Positions 10,601 to 19,400 of a stretch of 64,000 nucleotides of DNA are shown piece by piece (position 1 is the first letter of the stretch; each line of letters begins with the position of its first letter). Below the pieces are notes generated by a model. The model was given only the letters and a program-made list of their open reading frames with translations. It searched no databases and was not told where the DNA came from. The stretch spans positions 1-64,000 of the forward strand of contig CAKSKU010000012.1 in NCBI GenBank assembly GCA_934465295.1, given 5' to 3'. Origin of the DNA: an uncultured Oscillospiraceae bacterium. GTDB taxonomy: Bacteria > Bacillota > Clostridia > Oscillospirales > Ruminococcaceae. A program made the position numbers and the translations under genes.

Positions 10601-12992
10601 TAAGACAGCCGATATTTCAACGATACAGATATCGGAATACAGCGCTTACGATGAAAACAGCACACTCATAAAAGTCGGCTCGGACATCAGGACAGCGACA
10701 AAAACATTTACGGTCACCGCTGACGGCACAGACAGCTCATATACACAGTGGAGCGACGTTCTTAACGCCGTTGCCGCAAACGCAAAGGCAGGAAAACGTT
10801 CAGCCGACTACACAGTCAAGGTCACTTCCGACTATGATATGGGCGGTGCGTTCAAAATGCCTGCTGCAAACACCTACGGAAGCCTTGCTTTAACGGCAGG
10901 CTCGACAAAAAGCATTGAATTCACGGGCGATCTTACCCTCACGGGCAATTTTTCTGTCAGCAATGTTGTTTTGAATAAAAAGGCTTCGGTGACGGGCGAT
11001 ACGATCGTTCCCGTTAAGGTAAATATTGGCAAATACAACTTTAAGATCGGCGAAAACGCTTCCGTTTCACCCGATGCGAACGGTTACAGTCGGCTCAGCG
11101 GCGTAAGCGGCACGGGCGAGTTCCACACCGCAGGCAATGTCGCTGCAACGGGCGGTATCAATGTCGGTACGATGTGCATTGACGGCTGTGATATCAGCTT
11201 CAGCGGCAGTGACGCTTCGTTCTCGGGCAAGCTTTCGGTTAAGAATGCAACACGCTATGATCGTTCCTCGTTCTCCTATGACAAGGCTTATGCTAAAAAC
11301 ATCTGCTTTGAATCTATGGAGTTGTCGGGATCTTACTTTGATCTTAATGTTAAAAATGTTGAACTTGGCGATATACTTGCGTCGATAAAGGGAGACTTTA
11401 TTAGCTCAAAAATCGCAGACAGTGATCTCTTCACCGCCCGCTCGGACAATTACCTTGTTGCTGTGAATGATGACAATTTTGTAAATCTCTTGGAACAAGG
11501 ACGGTCAGTTACCGAGAATTATGACACACTTGCAAATGCAGTCAAAGGTATTGAAAGACGTAACAAGGCAGATGCAACGTATACGCTTACGGTACGCAGT
11601 GAGCGTGAGCAGCCGTTCGTTCTGCCCAAGACGGGTACATACAATAGTATCATGATAAACGGAGGCTCATCTGCATCGGTTCTGACCACCGAAACCGACC
11701 TCGTTTTTTCAAGCTCAGTCGAGTTAACTGTGCTTACTCTTAATAAGGTCAACTCCAACGGTGAGATCGTTCCTGTTAATATGACTGTTAACGGAGATCT
11801 GGATCTCAGGGTCGTATCCCTTTCCCGTGATACTGAAACGGGCTTGAACCGTATCGGAAATATAACAGGCACAGGCAGCATTCAGCTTTTAGATGACACA
11901 TTCATCGGCGGAAAGGCTGACATCAACATTGCTCCTTATAAGAGAATAGTCCTCGGTGAAAACGCTTCATTTAAGGGAAGCATTGCTCCGCAGGGCAGCG
12001 ATGCGGTGCTTGAATATCCTGCTTCCGTCGGCAAAAACATCACGCTCACGGACGTTACAAGTCCGCTTAAGATCAAGGTCAGCGATGTCAAGGATGGAGA
12101 TGTTCTTGCAAAGCTTGACTATGACTATACCGAGGGAGATATCGTTTTTGAGAATGAGGACGGGCTTGTTGCCGTTCAGTTGGGTAATGAGCTTGTTGCC
12201 AAGCAAGCCACTGTGACAGTCTGGGTCACCAATACAACAAAGTTATATTATACCTTTGCAGATGCGGTAAAGGAAATTGAAAGCATCAACGATGAAAATG
12301 CTGATTACGTGATAACCGTTAATGAAAGTCAGCAGTTCGTTTCCCCGAGAGCAGGTTCATACGGTGCGCTCACAATAATGGGATACAACCCCGGCATAGA
12401 CATAGTTCTCACCACCGAGGATGACCTCAACGTTTCGGGAAGAATGGATCTTAAGTATATTACCTTAAATAAGGTAAGCTCCGACGGCAGGACCGTTCCC
12501 ATAAGCATAAATTTTGACACCGAAAGAAGCAACATGTTTATGGTAGATTCATCTGCCCGACTTTGCTACAACAGTGAAATAAAGAAAGACTGTATCGCTG
12601 ATGTCAAAGGCGGAGAAAACAGCTGCCTGGGCATTAAGAACGATACTATGATAAGTGGAAATGTAAATATACAAATTCTTAAGTTCTATAAGTCTTCCTG
12701 CACGGTAGCTTTCGGAGATGACGCTTCCTTTACGGGCGAACTCAGAGCTGATGTCGGCGGCGAGGGGGAGCAGGTCCTTGAATATTCCTCTGTCACAGGA
12801 AAGAGGGTCGGGATCAAGATCAAGGCTATCTCATCCGATCTGAAGCTTGTGCTGAATGTCAGCGGAGTCCAGGAAGGAGACATGCTTGCAGTACTCGAAA
12901 GCGGTTTCATTGAGGGAAATATCACTCTCGGCAATAATGATGAGCTTTTCGTTCTCTATGATGGCTATTACCTTGTTGCCGCTAAGCCTTAA
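1671..12992 (+). CDS. Giant secreted repeat protein 1 (3773 aa)
   Basis: Start chosen at ATG 1671: ribosome site AAAGGA 8 nt upstream and an immediate signal peptide (MQFRRFIAALCAASIAFTQT, cleavage near ALAAES-like TLAAES); the frame stays open upstream to 1578 but that part is leader. Order: signal peptide 1-31; Asp/Gly/Asn-rich linker about 42-160; a FPDSNFRSYI cap with an EF-hand-like DTDSDG loop near 182; leucine-rich repeats to about 400 (LDVS/IDVSKNT pattern); then twelve tandem units from about 462 to the end. A unit typically opens FALWSDVxxxI, then xLxDADIGGAFTMPxAGTY, FTGNITLTG, LESQKKG, FTIT, SSDTLTAINGSAKS, YAVNNFGKV, LFTGKNSVT, FTPVTVTGDI and RVGSDVKIMP, a strand-rich pattern suggesting a beta-solenoid or serial beta domains. 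No LPXTG, SLH, dockerin or transmembrane anchor is visible; it ends YYLVAAKP. Units 6 and 7 are almost identical in DNA. Probable extracellular or cell-surface fibre/adhesin; function not known. Confidence 0.85.
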   Translation: MQFRRFIAALCAASIAFTQTAILPISTLAAESDISAVQTLADGGDDGNAVGDADGDGGADIGGDSDGGDAGENGDGGADVGGDTNGGDGVENGNSDENGGAGENGADDNNGDVGGNGDTDGDGDINGGDDSDNNGEADDADDNADEENNDEFDTYSDADGIAVDRAHFPDSNFRSYISENFDTDSDGVLSESEIAAVKDIEFINQKFESMEGIEYFTQLDSLRISDLDISEIDVSKNTNLRSFDAVNSDMLKRVVLPEGLAVLSIDYCPVSEMDLTSLTDLESLAVNSIDIHSFDLSNNTKLTTLDIRDTTLTDGIDISANTALKTLVLSKCGLTSVDLSANKALTNVNLSKNSLAAVDLTNCTAASVTLATHGNTMNIGVVDGEYDLKKLADYGLDVSRMLHISGAKLKDSTLYDFEGDTVIYNYDTGRGEATFNLKAEKVLNNGYYVYLDYDSYTNNENGVSCAAWSDVVKAMTDRNSDYYIVLRRDVAEQNITFPTTAKSFTLVSSESGEAKTLTISDPALTLPVNTSFVNVKIESTAAKGFTVTAKKDLEVNGFFSDTLTALNGTASSKLTIRQYENTETNRHYNISYAISKFGSLLIDGLIVFREDVDATDLEFETQATANITDGTFTVTNIQTNGSAYISYIGENFTPITVNGNVTLSHADSPILFANYTDDRYFDVGEFTNGAVLANAKIADASVFGILDSSRPSEDSTLVKSGSQIKVGEPTFELKYGDKTETFSFWDDLIAYINANPYKAGSHIITVLKDADIGSFTMPQNGKYNELLLQVEDQFSPKQLTFSGDIELTGDLQLRHGIRFASKNDNGYRIKLNGRTLTLFEDETLSDAITEVYDDNKGAASSILTLEQSEITSIDYAVNNIGILTIKGNTELNNTVNVRELDAGTPVYIGNKAVTVQDISFSGTDDKVIAYTTNDFVPITITGTTSSDIKFALVDSSDHSVYKKFENGKTLLISSTVALTKLKLADNSKPTEDVAFVRDGSEVKLSKAKYRVSRNGSSVIYSFALWSDVLDYINGRADPTGIYYVAAQRNDDIGGAFVMPKAGTYSSLCLSGYGKYGIKFTGDLTLTGITHFANIALESNKDFTITTNYFLSFSGLTSSTLTAVNGSGKNDLTLYGNTNISKDPDTVSFTINKFNNVTIRNKIRLANTLKATNLCFYYDAVLYTGKNSVTVTNIVNTRGTICYESEFTPVSVTGKIILGETNDALKIKAETSKFENNTTVLASKTADISAMVLDADSVSDDSTLAKIGSEVKVLTQAFKVTHRTPDKTYINDGKFALWSDVIAVINDGTADYEVELLDNADINGAFTMPKAGTFGSLTISGGIIRDLTLTFTGNIVLTGETTFYNIDLESVKNGKPANFTITANYDLDLTSMRSSTLTAIKGSAKSALSLYGNDTEVYPTEVNAPISGFGKVKVYNHIAFTNTVKATGLMLDDNSSVQIFNKAVSFTNVTADGSAQIIYRNDNGAFKPMTVTGDIIGSENSSITIAYSDGSSALIFDNNTTVLTAKKADLSKLKVSSNCVPDTQGSVEYILVRVGSDVKVMPAAFALYQDDPTSLDPNKGVCHGKFALWSDVIATINANTKTNKNLHFRVEVLADADIGGAFTMPKAGTYKYLDISSSSEENVHTLKFTGNITLTGDTAFSFIKLESQKKVKNAFGPANYTITAGNNYELYVNGLSSDTLTAVKGSAKSKLELLNGQKTVDFAVNKFGTVELHHEVEFKNTVNVDTLDFTNAESVYIGTASVTVKNIINADGQTIYYTTKDFKPLNITGDITLTDGGSPIEMIIGSSASYYRFESGATVLTSKTVDLSKIKVADEGIPEKQSDESYSLVRVGSDVKIMPAAFKLSMDVGEGKYSDQGTYELWSDVLAKIAENAKNGKSQIYRVMVLADADIGGAFTMPPANTYKGLLICSDNAAAIRFTGNIKTTGITGFSNIRLESQKKGKNGYEPADFTITSNYDMSVRSLYSDTLKAINGSAKSTMILSGENGELPDASVGYAVNNFGKVTIYGYVVLNNTVKTTTLDLNYSTLFTGKNSVTVVDIVARPNSLIVYTTPEFTPVTVTGDIKDGLTPLVLGLADISEGISYQKFEPNTTVLTAKKADLSKITVADDSAPGDGYTLARVGSDVKIMPKAFKLSHEDVDDGTYALWSDVLAKIAENANADKTNKELTYTVKLLADADIGGAFTMPPANTYKGLLIGSDNAAAIRFTGNIKTTGITGFSNIRLESQKKGKNGYEPADFTITSNYDMSVRSLYSDTLKAINGSAKSTMILSGENGELPDASVGYAVNNFGKVTIYGYVVLNNTVKTTTLDLNYSTLFTGKNSVTVVDIVARPNSLIVYTTPEFTPVTVTGDIKDGLTPLVLGLADISEGISYQTFEPNTTILTAKKADISNIKLIDKSAPASSGNAEYTFARVGSDVKIMSAAFKLSHYKTSTIDDGIYAQWSDVLAKIAETANTDKEFIYTVQLLADADIGGAFTMPKAGTYKAIELDSYGSNTYTLKFTGNVTAASNIYFGNIKLESQKNGSPANFTITTKYDISINGLSSDTLTAINGSAKSTINFNSFDMVWYTADYAVNNFDKVYINRFVRFNNTVKTKDLSLNTNATLFTGKNSVTAENIIFTKNASIAYAALDFTPVTVTGEIIANSGTLKIAIYNSNLIPQKFEPNMTVLIAKKADISNVKIDDDSLPEKQGEAEYTLARVGSDVKIMPAAFKLSHFDQAALNYVDDGAYALWSDVLAEIAENAKAAPTVTHKVELLDNADIGGAFTMPKAGTYGGLWIVGNEKMLCFTGNITTTGKTHLQDIHLESLKNGTPANFTITANGQLTIDKLFSEKLTAINGSANSEISFASDSKTPYIADYAVNSRGTVRVGGSTGFTNTVKANSLFVGSGAILYTGKNSITASKLTADGALLAYTTPDFTPVNVTGEIVPCTFTPLKIALVNGSIYDPDPFQKFEPNTTVLKAKTADISTIQISEYSAYDENSTLIKVGSDIRTATKTFTVTADGTDSSYTQWSDVLNAVAANAKAGKRSADYTVKVTSDYDMGGAFKMPAANTYGSLALTAGSTKSIEFTGDLTLTGNFSVSNVVLNKKASVTGDTIVPVKVNIGKYNFKIGENASVSPDANGYSRLSGVSGTGEFHTAGNVAATGGINVGTMCIDGCDISFSGSDASFSGKLSVKNATRYDRSSFSYDKAYAKNICFESMELSGSYFDLNVKNVELGDILASIKGDFISSKIADSDLFTARSDNYLVAVNDDNFVNLLEQGRSVTENYDTLANAVKGIERRNKADATYTLTVRSEREQPFVLPKTGTYNSIMINGGSSASVLTTETDLVFSSSVELTVLTLNKVNSNGEIVPVNMTVNGDLDLRVVSLSRDTETGLNRIGNITGTGSIQLLDDTFIGGKADINIAPYKRIVLGENASFKGSIAPQGSDAVLEYPASVGKNITLTDVTSPLKIKVSDVKDGDVLAKLDYDYTEGDIVFENEDGLVAVQLGNELVAKQATVTVWVTNTTKLYYTFADAVKEIESINDENADYVITVNESQQFVSPRAGSYGALTIMGYNPGIDIVLTTEDDLNVSGRMDLKYITLNKVSSDGRTVPISINFDTERSNMFMVDSSARLCYNSEIKKDCIADVKGGENSCLGIKNDTMISGNVNIQILKFYKSSCTVAFGDDASFTGELRADVGGEGEQVLEYSSVTGKRVGIKIKAISSDLKLVLNVSGVQEGDMLAVLESGFIEGNITLGNNDELFVLYDGYYLVAAKP
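7413..7980 (+). repeat. 568-bp intragenic direct repeat, first copy (unit 6)
   Basis: Repeated at 8274-8841 at an offset of 861 bp, with one mismatch seen (T at 7452, G at 8313; Cys versus Gly). Neighbouring units of the same gene differ at many positions, so this pair reflects recent duplication or conversion. Confidence 0.9.
8274..8841 (+). repeat. 568-bp intragenic direct repeat, second copy (unit 7)
   Basis: Second copy of the repeat at 7413-7980. Identity stops abruptly at 8842 (C where the first copy has A). In frame with the host gene, so unit number can change without breaking the reading frame. Confidence 0.9.
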
Positions 12993-13070
12993 GCGGAACG
13001 GCAGCTTCCCGAAAAGGCAAGCTTTTCACAGCTTTTCCGCAGAAATTTAGGTTTTTGCAATATTATTTTA

Positions 13071-13103
13071 CCGAGCAGTCAGAAAGTGGCTGCTCGGTTT
13101 TTT
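13071..13103 (+). terminator. Terminator of giant gene 1
   Basis: Stem CCGAGCAG (13071-13078) / CTGCTCGG (13090-13097) followed by TTTTTTT. Confidence 0.85.
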
Positions 13104-13172
13104 TACAGTTGTCTAAAATAATGCAATTGTGCAATATAAACACAGAAATACTCTGTAATTTTCACAAAAAGT

Positions 13173-13237
13173 ACAAAAATTTGCGCCAACTTTTAGGTTA
13201 AATGTGAATTGAAACCTATTATTAATAATGCTATAAT
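13173..13237 (+). promoter_or_regulatory. Promoter of giant surface protein 2
   Basis: TTGAAA (13209-13214), 17 bp, TATAAT (13232-13237). Preceded by a ~40 bp block similar to the one before giant gene 1 (ACAAAA-TTTGCG ... TGTGAATTG). Confidence 0.75.
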
Positions 13238-13239
13238 TT

Positions 13240-13440
13240 ATTATATAAAGTAACGCAAAAACGGCTGTTTTTGGAAGAAATGCCGAAAACGAAACTTTTT
13301 GCCAAATCTCCAAGCGCAAAACGGGGAGGGGAGGGAAGTATCGGAGAATAAGCCGAGCCGATACATTACCGAAAGCCATGCTCATTCCGTTCGGGTGAGC
13401 GGAAATGACTCTGTTTTGCAAAAAAATTTAAAATTGCGAA
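13240..13440 (+). other. Long, apparently structured 5' leader of giant gene 2
   Basis: About 200 nt between promoter and ribosome site, with a G-rich run near 13322-13336, a stem GTATCGG/CCGATAC (about 13338-13364) and a stem GCTCA/TGAGC around 13381-13402. The frame of the giant gene is open through most of it, but translation is expected from 13452. I could not match it to a known riboswitch class. Confidence 0.35.
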
Positions 13441-13451
13441 AGGATGATCGT

Positions 13452-16400
13452 ATGAATTTCAAACGATTGGTATCGGGCGTATGCGCATTTGCGATCGCTG
13501 TCACTCAGACTGCTATCGTGCCGATAAGCGTCAGTGCGACTGAATATACCTACAAGCCTGTTCCTAACTTTAGCAACCAGTTTAAGGTTGGAAGCAGCAT
13601 CTTCAGCACCTCACCTAAGGCAGATAATTCGGAAGAAACGAATTACCATTGGAACGGTCCTGCTAACGATGTTGAAACATCAGCGAAACAACTGGTTCTG
13701 AACGGCTCAACAATTGATAAAGCAAATACTCCCGATGGTGCAACAGTTGTTAATTTCAGCTTTTCCACCGTTATTGATGATGAGTATTATAAAGTCGGCG
13801 ATGAATTTGACTTCACCGTTTCCGGTTTTACCGCTACTCTGACAAAAAATGTTGAAGAAGCCGTTGAAGAAAAGACCAAAACCATCTCAAACGGCGGAGC
13901 GCTTTCAACCGATTCACCTATCACGGTAGATGCTTATGCAGATGCCATAGACGGCAGCAGGATCACTGTAACATATACAGTAGATTCTGCCGATGATGCT
14001 GCACTTGACATCGTAGACGCAGACAATGCATCACTGTCGGGCGGTGCGACTTTTGATGCGTCCGCAACTACCTTTGAAGCAACACTCGATGAAAATGCAG
14101 CAAAGACTGTTGCTGAGAATGGCTTCAGACTCAGCGGTAATGGCATTATAGTTACCGGTGTTTCTATCACAGTTCCTGCCCACACGGCTTCTGTACCTGA
14201 GACCGAGACGTTCGTTAATAACGTAGAACGCAGCTGGACACAGGTATGCAAGGGCACATGGTTTGACGGTAGTCTGACATTCACTCCGGAGACGATCACT
14301 ATCAACGATTTCAAGGATTTCGTTGACAACTGCTCCATGACATTTGAATGGTCGGATATCACATGCACAGCCAGCAGAAGAATCTCCTTCAGCTCAGTAA
14401 ATGACGAGATCTGGAGCGGAGACGAGGATCTTAACAACTGGTGCAACTGGATATCACTTCCTCCATTCGACTATGCTGAAAAATTCAGCCGTCTTATTAT
14501 TGAATATGCTACTGTTGAGCCCGAGAATTCTTCCGATGAGTGGAGCCCTGCTATAAAGTTTGTAGATATGGCAGGCGCAAATGGTTGGGAAAATATCCCT
14601 GCTCTGCATGAGAACGGAAACGAGGAAGGCGTTATCACATTGGATAAGGATTCCACTGAGATAACGATCACCCTCACAAAGACGGCAGCAGATGCACTCA
14701 AAAATGGTGCACTCGGCTTTGGCGGGGAGAATGTCCGCATTACAAAGGTAACAAGCGCTGCAGCAGTACCCGTAACAACGGTCAAGGTCGATAAAACAAA
14801 CTTCCCGAATGCAACATTCCGTGAGTTTGTTTCAGATGCCTGCGATCTTGATAAGGACGGCGAGCTTGTTCCTGCCGAGCTGGCTATGATCAAGGACATC
14901 AACTTCAACAAGCCCAATGAGGACAATCCCGATGAAAATCAGAAATATACTGATGAAAAGTATCAGAAGATCGATGATTTCACAGGTATTGAATACCTCA
15001 CAGAACTTACATATATCGGCATAAGAGAAAACGCCGCAGTCAGAACACTCGATGTTTCTGCCTGCACAAAGCTTGACTGCATTGATGCCGGAAACTGCGA
15101 AAATCTTGAAACAGTAACCGTTCCCGACAGCATCAAGGCATTGTATATTTACAATTCTTCGGTAAAGAGCGTTGATGTTTCAAAATGCACATCGCTCGAG
15201 ACACTTTTTGCATTCAATGCAAAGCTCACGAGCCTTGATGTAAGCAAAAACACAAGCCTCAAGGAGCTTAATATCAGCGATAACAATATTGCTTTCATTG
15301 ACCTTAAGGGTCTTAATGATCTTGGCACATTTAAAGCAGACAATAACAGCTATGCTATTTCTCTCACCGAGGACAACAAATTTGACCTCAGCACTTTGCT
15401 TGATGTATCAAAGTTTACACTCGATGACGGTCAGGACGTGACCCTCAAAGACGGAGTTCTTACCGTTGATGACGGCGTTTCCGAAATAAACTATACATAC
15501 GATACAGGACTTGACGGCAAGACTTTTAACGGCACTTTTAAGGTTGCTGCAAAGACCTTTGATTCCGTAAATGCCACACTCTGGAAGGGAAACAAGAAGT
15601 TCCCTCACAACTGGAGCGAAAACATTCATCTCCCTGCATTCAGCTTTGCCGAAAAGGGTACACGTCTTACTGTTGAATATACAGTAACACCTCCGACAGC
15701 TGACGAACTCGGCGATAATGAAGATTGGTGGGCTATGATCGGATTCATCGATAATGCTCCCGATGATGAAAACCCCGACGGAAAATGGGCTAACCTTAAA
15801 AATCTCCACCCCGATCAGGACGACGAGAATGGCAATATCATGCTTGACAAGGATTCTGCAAGCATTACGGTCACACTTACAGAAGAGGCTGCAAAGGCTC
15901 TCAATGACGGTGTAATGGTCATTCAGGGCGCAAATATCACAGTTACTGCGGTAAAGAGCCTTGAAGCTGACCCCGACGCTCCTAAGGATGTTGAGATCAA
16001 CCCCGCAAACTTCCCGAATGATACATTCCGTGAGATCGTCAAGACTCTTGATACAAATAACGACGATGTACTCACATATATCGAGCGTTCAAAGCTCCGT
16101 TATCTCAATCTCAGCAAGCCCGATGAAAACGATACTGAAGCAGATAAGACATACGCAGATGATAAGTACCGTCAGATCGATAACTTCAAGGGTATTGAAT
16201 ACTTCACTAACCTTAGAGGTGTTAGTATCGACGGAAATACAGCAGTGACCTCCATTGATCTTTCAAGCTGCACAAAGCTCAATGATTTCGTTGGCGCAAA
16301 TTGTCCAAAGCTTGAAAAGGCCGTACTCCCCGAGAGCGTAAAGGAAGTTTACATCTATATTTCCGGCTTGAAGGAATTTGATGCAGCAAAATATCCTAAG

Positions 16401-19400
16401 CTTGAAGTCCTCAAAATATTCAACACACAGGTAACAAGCATTGACGTAAGCAAGAACCCGAATCTTAGAGAACTTGATCTTGGCAATGACAAGCTTACAA
16501 GCGATGTTGATATTTCAAACTGCCCCGAGCTTATTGAACTCAGCGTAAACAGCACAGGCATCAAGAAGCTTGATGTTTCCAAGAACAAAAAGCTCGAAAT
16601 CCTTGATATCGGCGGCAACAAGGGCATTGAGCTTATCGGCATTGAAGACCTTACAACTCTTAAAGAGCTGACTGCTTGGACATGCGGACTTACAAAGCTC
16701 GATGTTTCCAAGAGCAAGGGTCTTGAAAAGCTTCATATCAATGACAACTCTATCGTTGCAATTGATCTTTCGGGATTTGAGTCCCTTACGGCATTTGAAA
16801 GCGATTATCAGGGTCGTGATATTGAACTTATCAACAATACATTCAACCTCGCTGATCTTTCCGCATACGGTCTTGACCCCGGAAAGGTAACTCTTGCAGA
16901 GGACTGCGGTGCGACAAGAGACGGCAATGTTCTTACATTCCCCGAAAATGTTGATAGTATTCAGTACACTTACGATACAGGCAAGGATGGTATGACCCTT
17001 AAAGTTACTCTCAATGTAGCAAATAGGACCGAATCAAACTTTACTGTTTCCTATGTGGAAAACGACAAGACTGTAACAGTTACAGCAGATGAATGGGCTG
17101 ATGTTCTTAAAGTGATGAACAACAAGAACACCGACTATGTTGTATATCTTAACAACGATGTCACGATCAAAAAGCTCACATTCCCGACAGCTGCAAAGGC
17201 TAAGAGCATAGCTGTTTACAACCCAAGCGGAAAGACTATCACAACAGACGCATCTTCCGTTACACTTCCTATCGATACAACATTAGACAATATCAGCATC
17301 GAATCGACAGCTAAGACCTTCGCTATCACAGCAAGCAAGAACCTTGACATCAGTGATTTCCGTTCAGAGAAGCTCAAAACCTTAAAGGGCGGCGCAAAGT
17401 CTGTTCTTACATTCAACAAAGGTGCGCACAACACTGTAAAGGCTGACATCAGCGGCTTTGGCACGATCGCATTTGATAAATACACCGAGGCTGAACTCCT
17501 GGGTACAGTCAAGGCGACCACACTTAAGCTGAACGACAGCGATACTGTAATTGTAAAGAACAACTCCGTGACATTCACGAACATTGAAATTGCCGGAGAA
17601 GAAGCAATAATGGCATCTATATGCTACGGCGATGATAATTTCAAGCCCATTACAGTAACAGGCAATATCACGGCAGAAAACAATGCAAGCAAGATTCGTA
17701 TTTACAAGCGTGTTGAAAAGAATATTGTATCATTCTCCGCAGAACAGACCGTTCTCACTGCAAAGACAGCAAGCTTTGCAAATGTTGAGGTATTCGAAAA
17801 CAGCATGCCCGAGGGTGAAATAAACTATACTCTTGCAAGAGTAGGTTCGGACATAAAGCTTCTTGCAGAAAAGCTCAAGGTCGTGACTCTCTACGAAAGC
17901 GGCATGAATGAGACTGTATATGCTCAGTGGAGCGATGTTCTCAGCACTATTGCCGCAAACGCTAAGGCAGGTCAGAAGGACAATGAGTACCATGTAACTC
18001 TTCTTGACGATTACAATATGAACGGTGCTTTCAAGATGCCAGCGGCTAAGACATACAGTTCGCTCAACCTCTCAAGCGAGCAGTCAGTCAAGACTATCAC
18101 CTTCACAGGAAATATCACTCTCACAGGCTTTACAATATTCAACAATATCAAGCTCGATGCACAGAAAAAGTCAGGTAAGGAACTCAAATCTACCGACTTC
18201 ACAATTGCGGCAGGCAAGAATTCACTTCATCTTGAATATGTAAAAGCAAATATCAAGAGCATTACTTCAAGCGGTGAGGTTCAACTCACAGGCACTACTG
18301 TTGGTGCAGTGACTGCAAATTCCGTAATAGTCTGGGCTAACAGTGAAAGCGAAATGTTAGGCTATGCGGCTATGGGCGCAGCATGGGACGGAAAAACCGC
18401 TCCGACGACTACCGTAAACATTACAGGCAACCTTACCGTAAAAAAACTGCTCGAATTGGAAAACAACAGCTCTCTTTCAGTCGGCGGTATCATCAACGCA
18501 GGCGAAATATTCGCATTGGAGGATACTGTACTCGTTGTCAAGCAGCAGGCTAAGGGCAAAAACGCTCTCGTTATCGGCAAGAGCGGCTTTGACAACAACT
18601 CCGGAAAGATCAATTTCGTTATTGTTGACCCCAAAACGGAGAAAACAGCAGAGATCACTGAGGATCTTATCCTCGGTACTATCGCAGGTCCATACGCAGA
18701 TCAGCTCGTCCCCTCGAATGACAACCTCACAGAGGAAGACAGCTACTATATCATCAAGGACGGCAAGAACCTTATCGCAAAGCCCAAGGCAACAGCAGGT
18801 CTTGTTACCGTTGAAGTGAACGGAAAGAAAGCCTACTACAAGAGCCTTGACGATGCTATCAAGGATATCAACGCAACGGGCAGCAAGGGTGACAATGTTG
18901 TTATCTATCTGACGCAGGATATGTTCCCCAAGGCTGTTGCAAAGCTTCCGCTTCCTTCCGCAGGCAAGTATAATACACTTACCTATAAGAGTGCGGATGA
19001 AAATTCAGATGAACCGATCAAGATCAATATTACAGGCGACCTTGCACTCACAGGCGATCTCGTTCTGGACAAATCTATCGCTCTCAACAAGATCGATAAA
19101 ACAGGTAAAGTTACCGCTCTCGGCGTAAATGTCGGCAAATATACACTGACAGCTAAGGGCACTGTTTCCGAAACGACCACAGATGATTCGATCATAAGCA
19201 ACTTCGCAAATATCAGTGGCGCAGGCAAATTATGTTTCAGCGATACTGCTGTCAATGTTGCAGGCAAGGTCAACGGTACAACGCTTATCTTCGATGGCAG
19301 CGTAGTAACGCTTGTCGGCACAAAGGCAGGATTTACAGGCAGCATTGAGGCAGGGGACGACAGCGAGCTTATTTATGACAAGTCCATCGCCAAGAACGTT

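Noticed and set aside
13240..13440. c-di-AMP (ydaO) or c-di-GMP riboswitch before giant gene 2
   Set aside because: The conserved blocks of those classes could not be aligned convincingly by eye; left as an unassigned structured leader.
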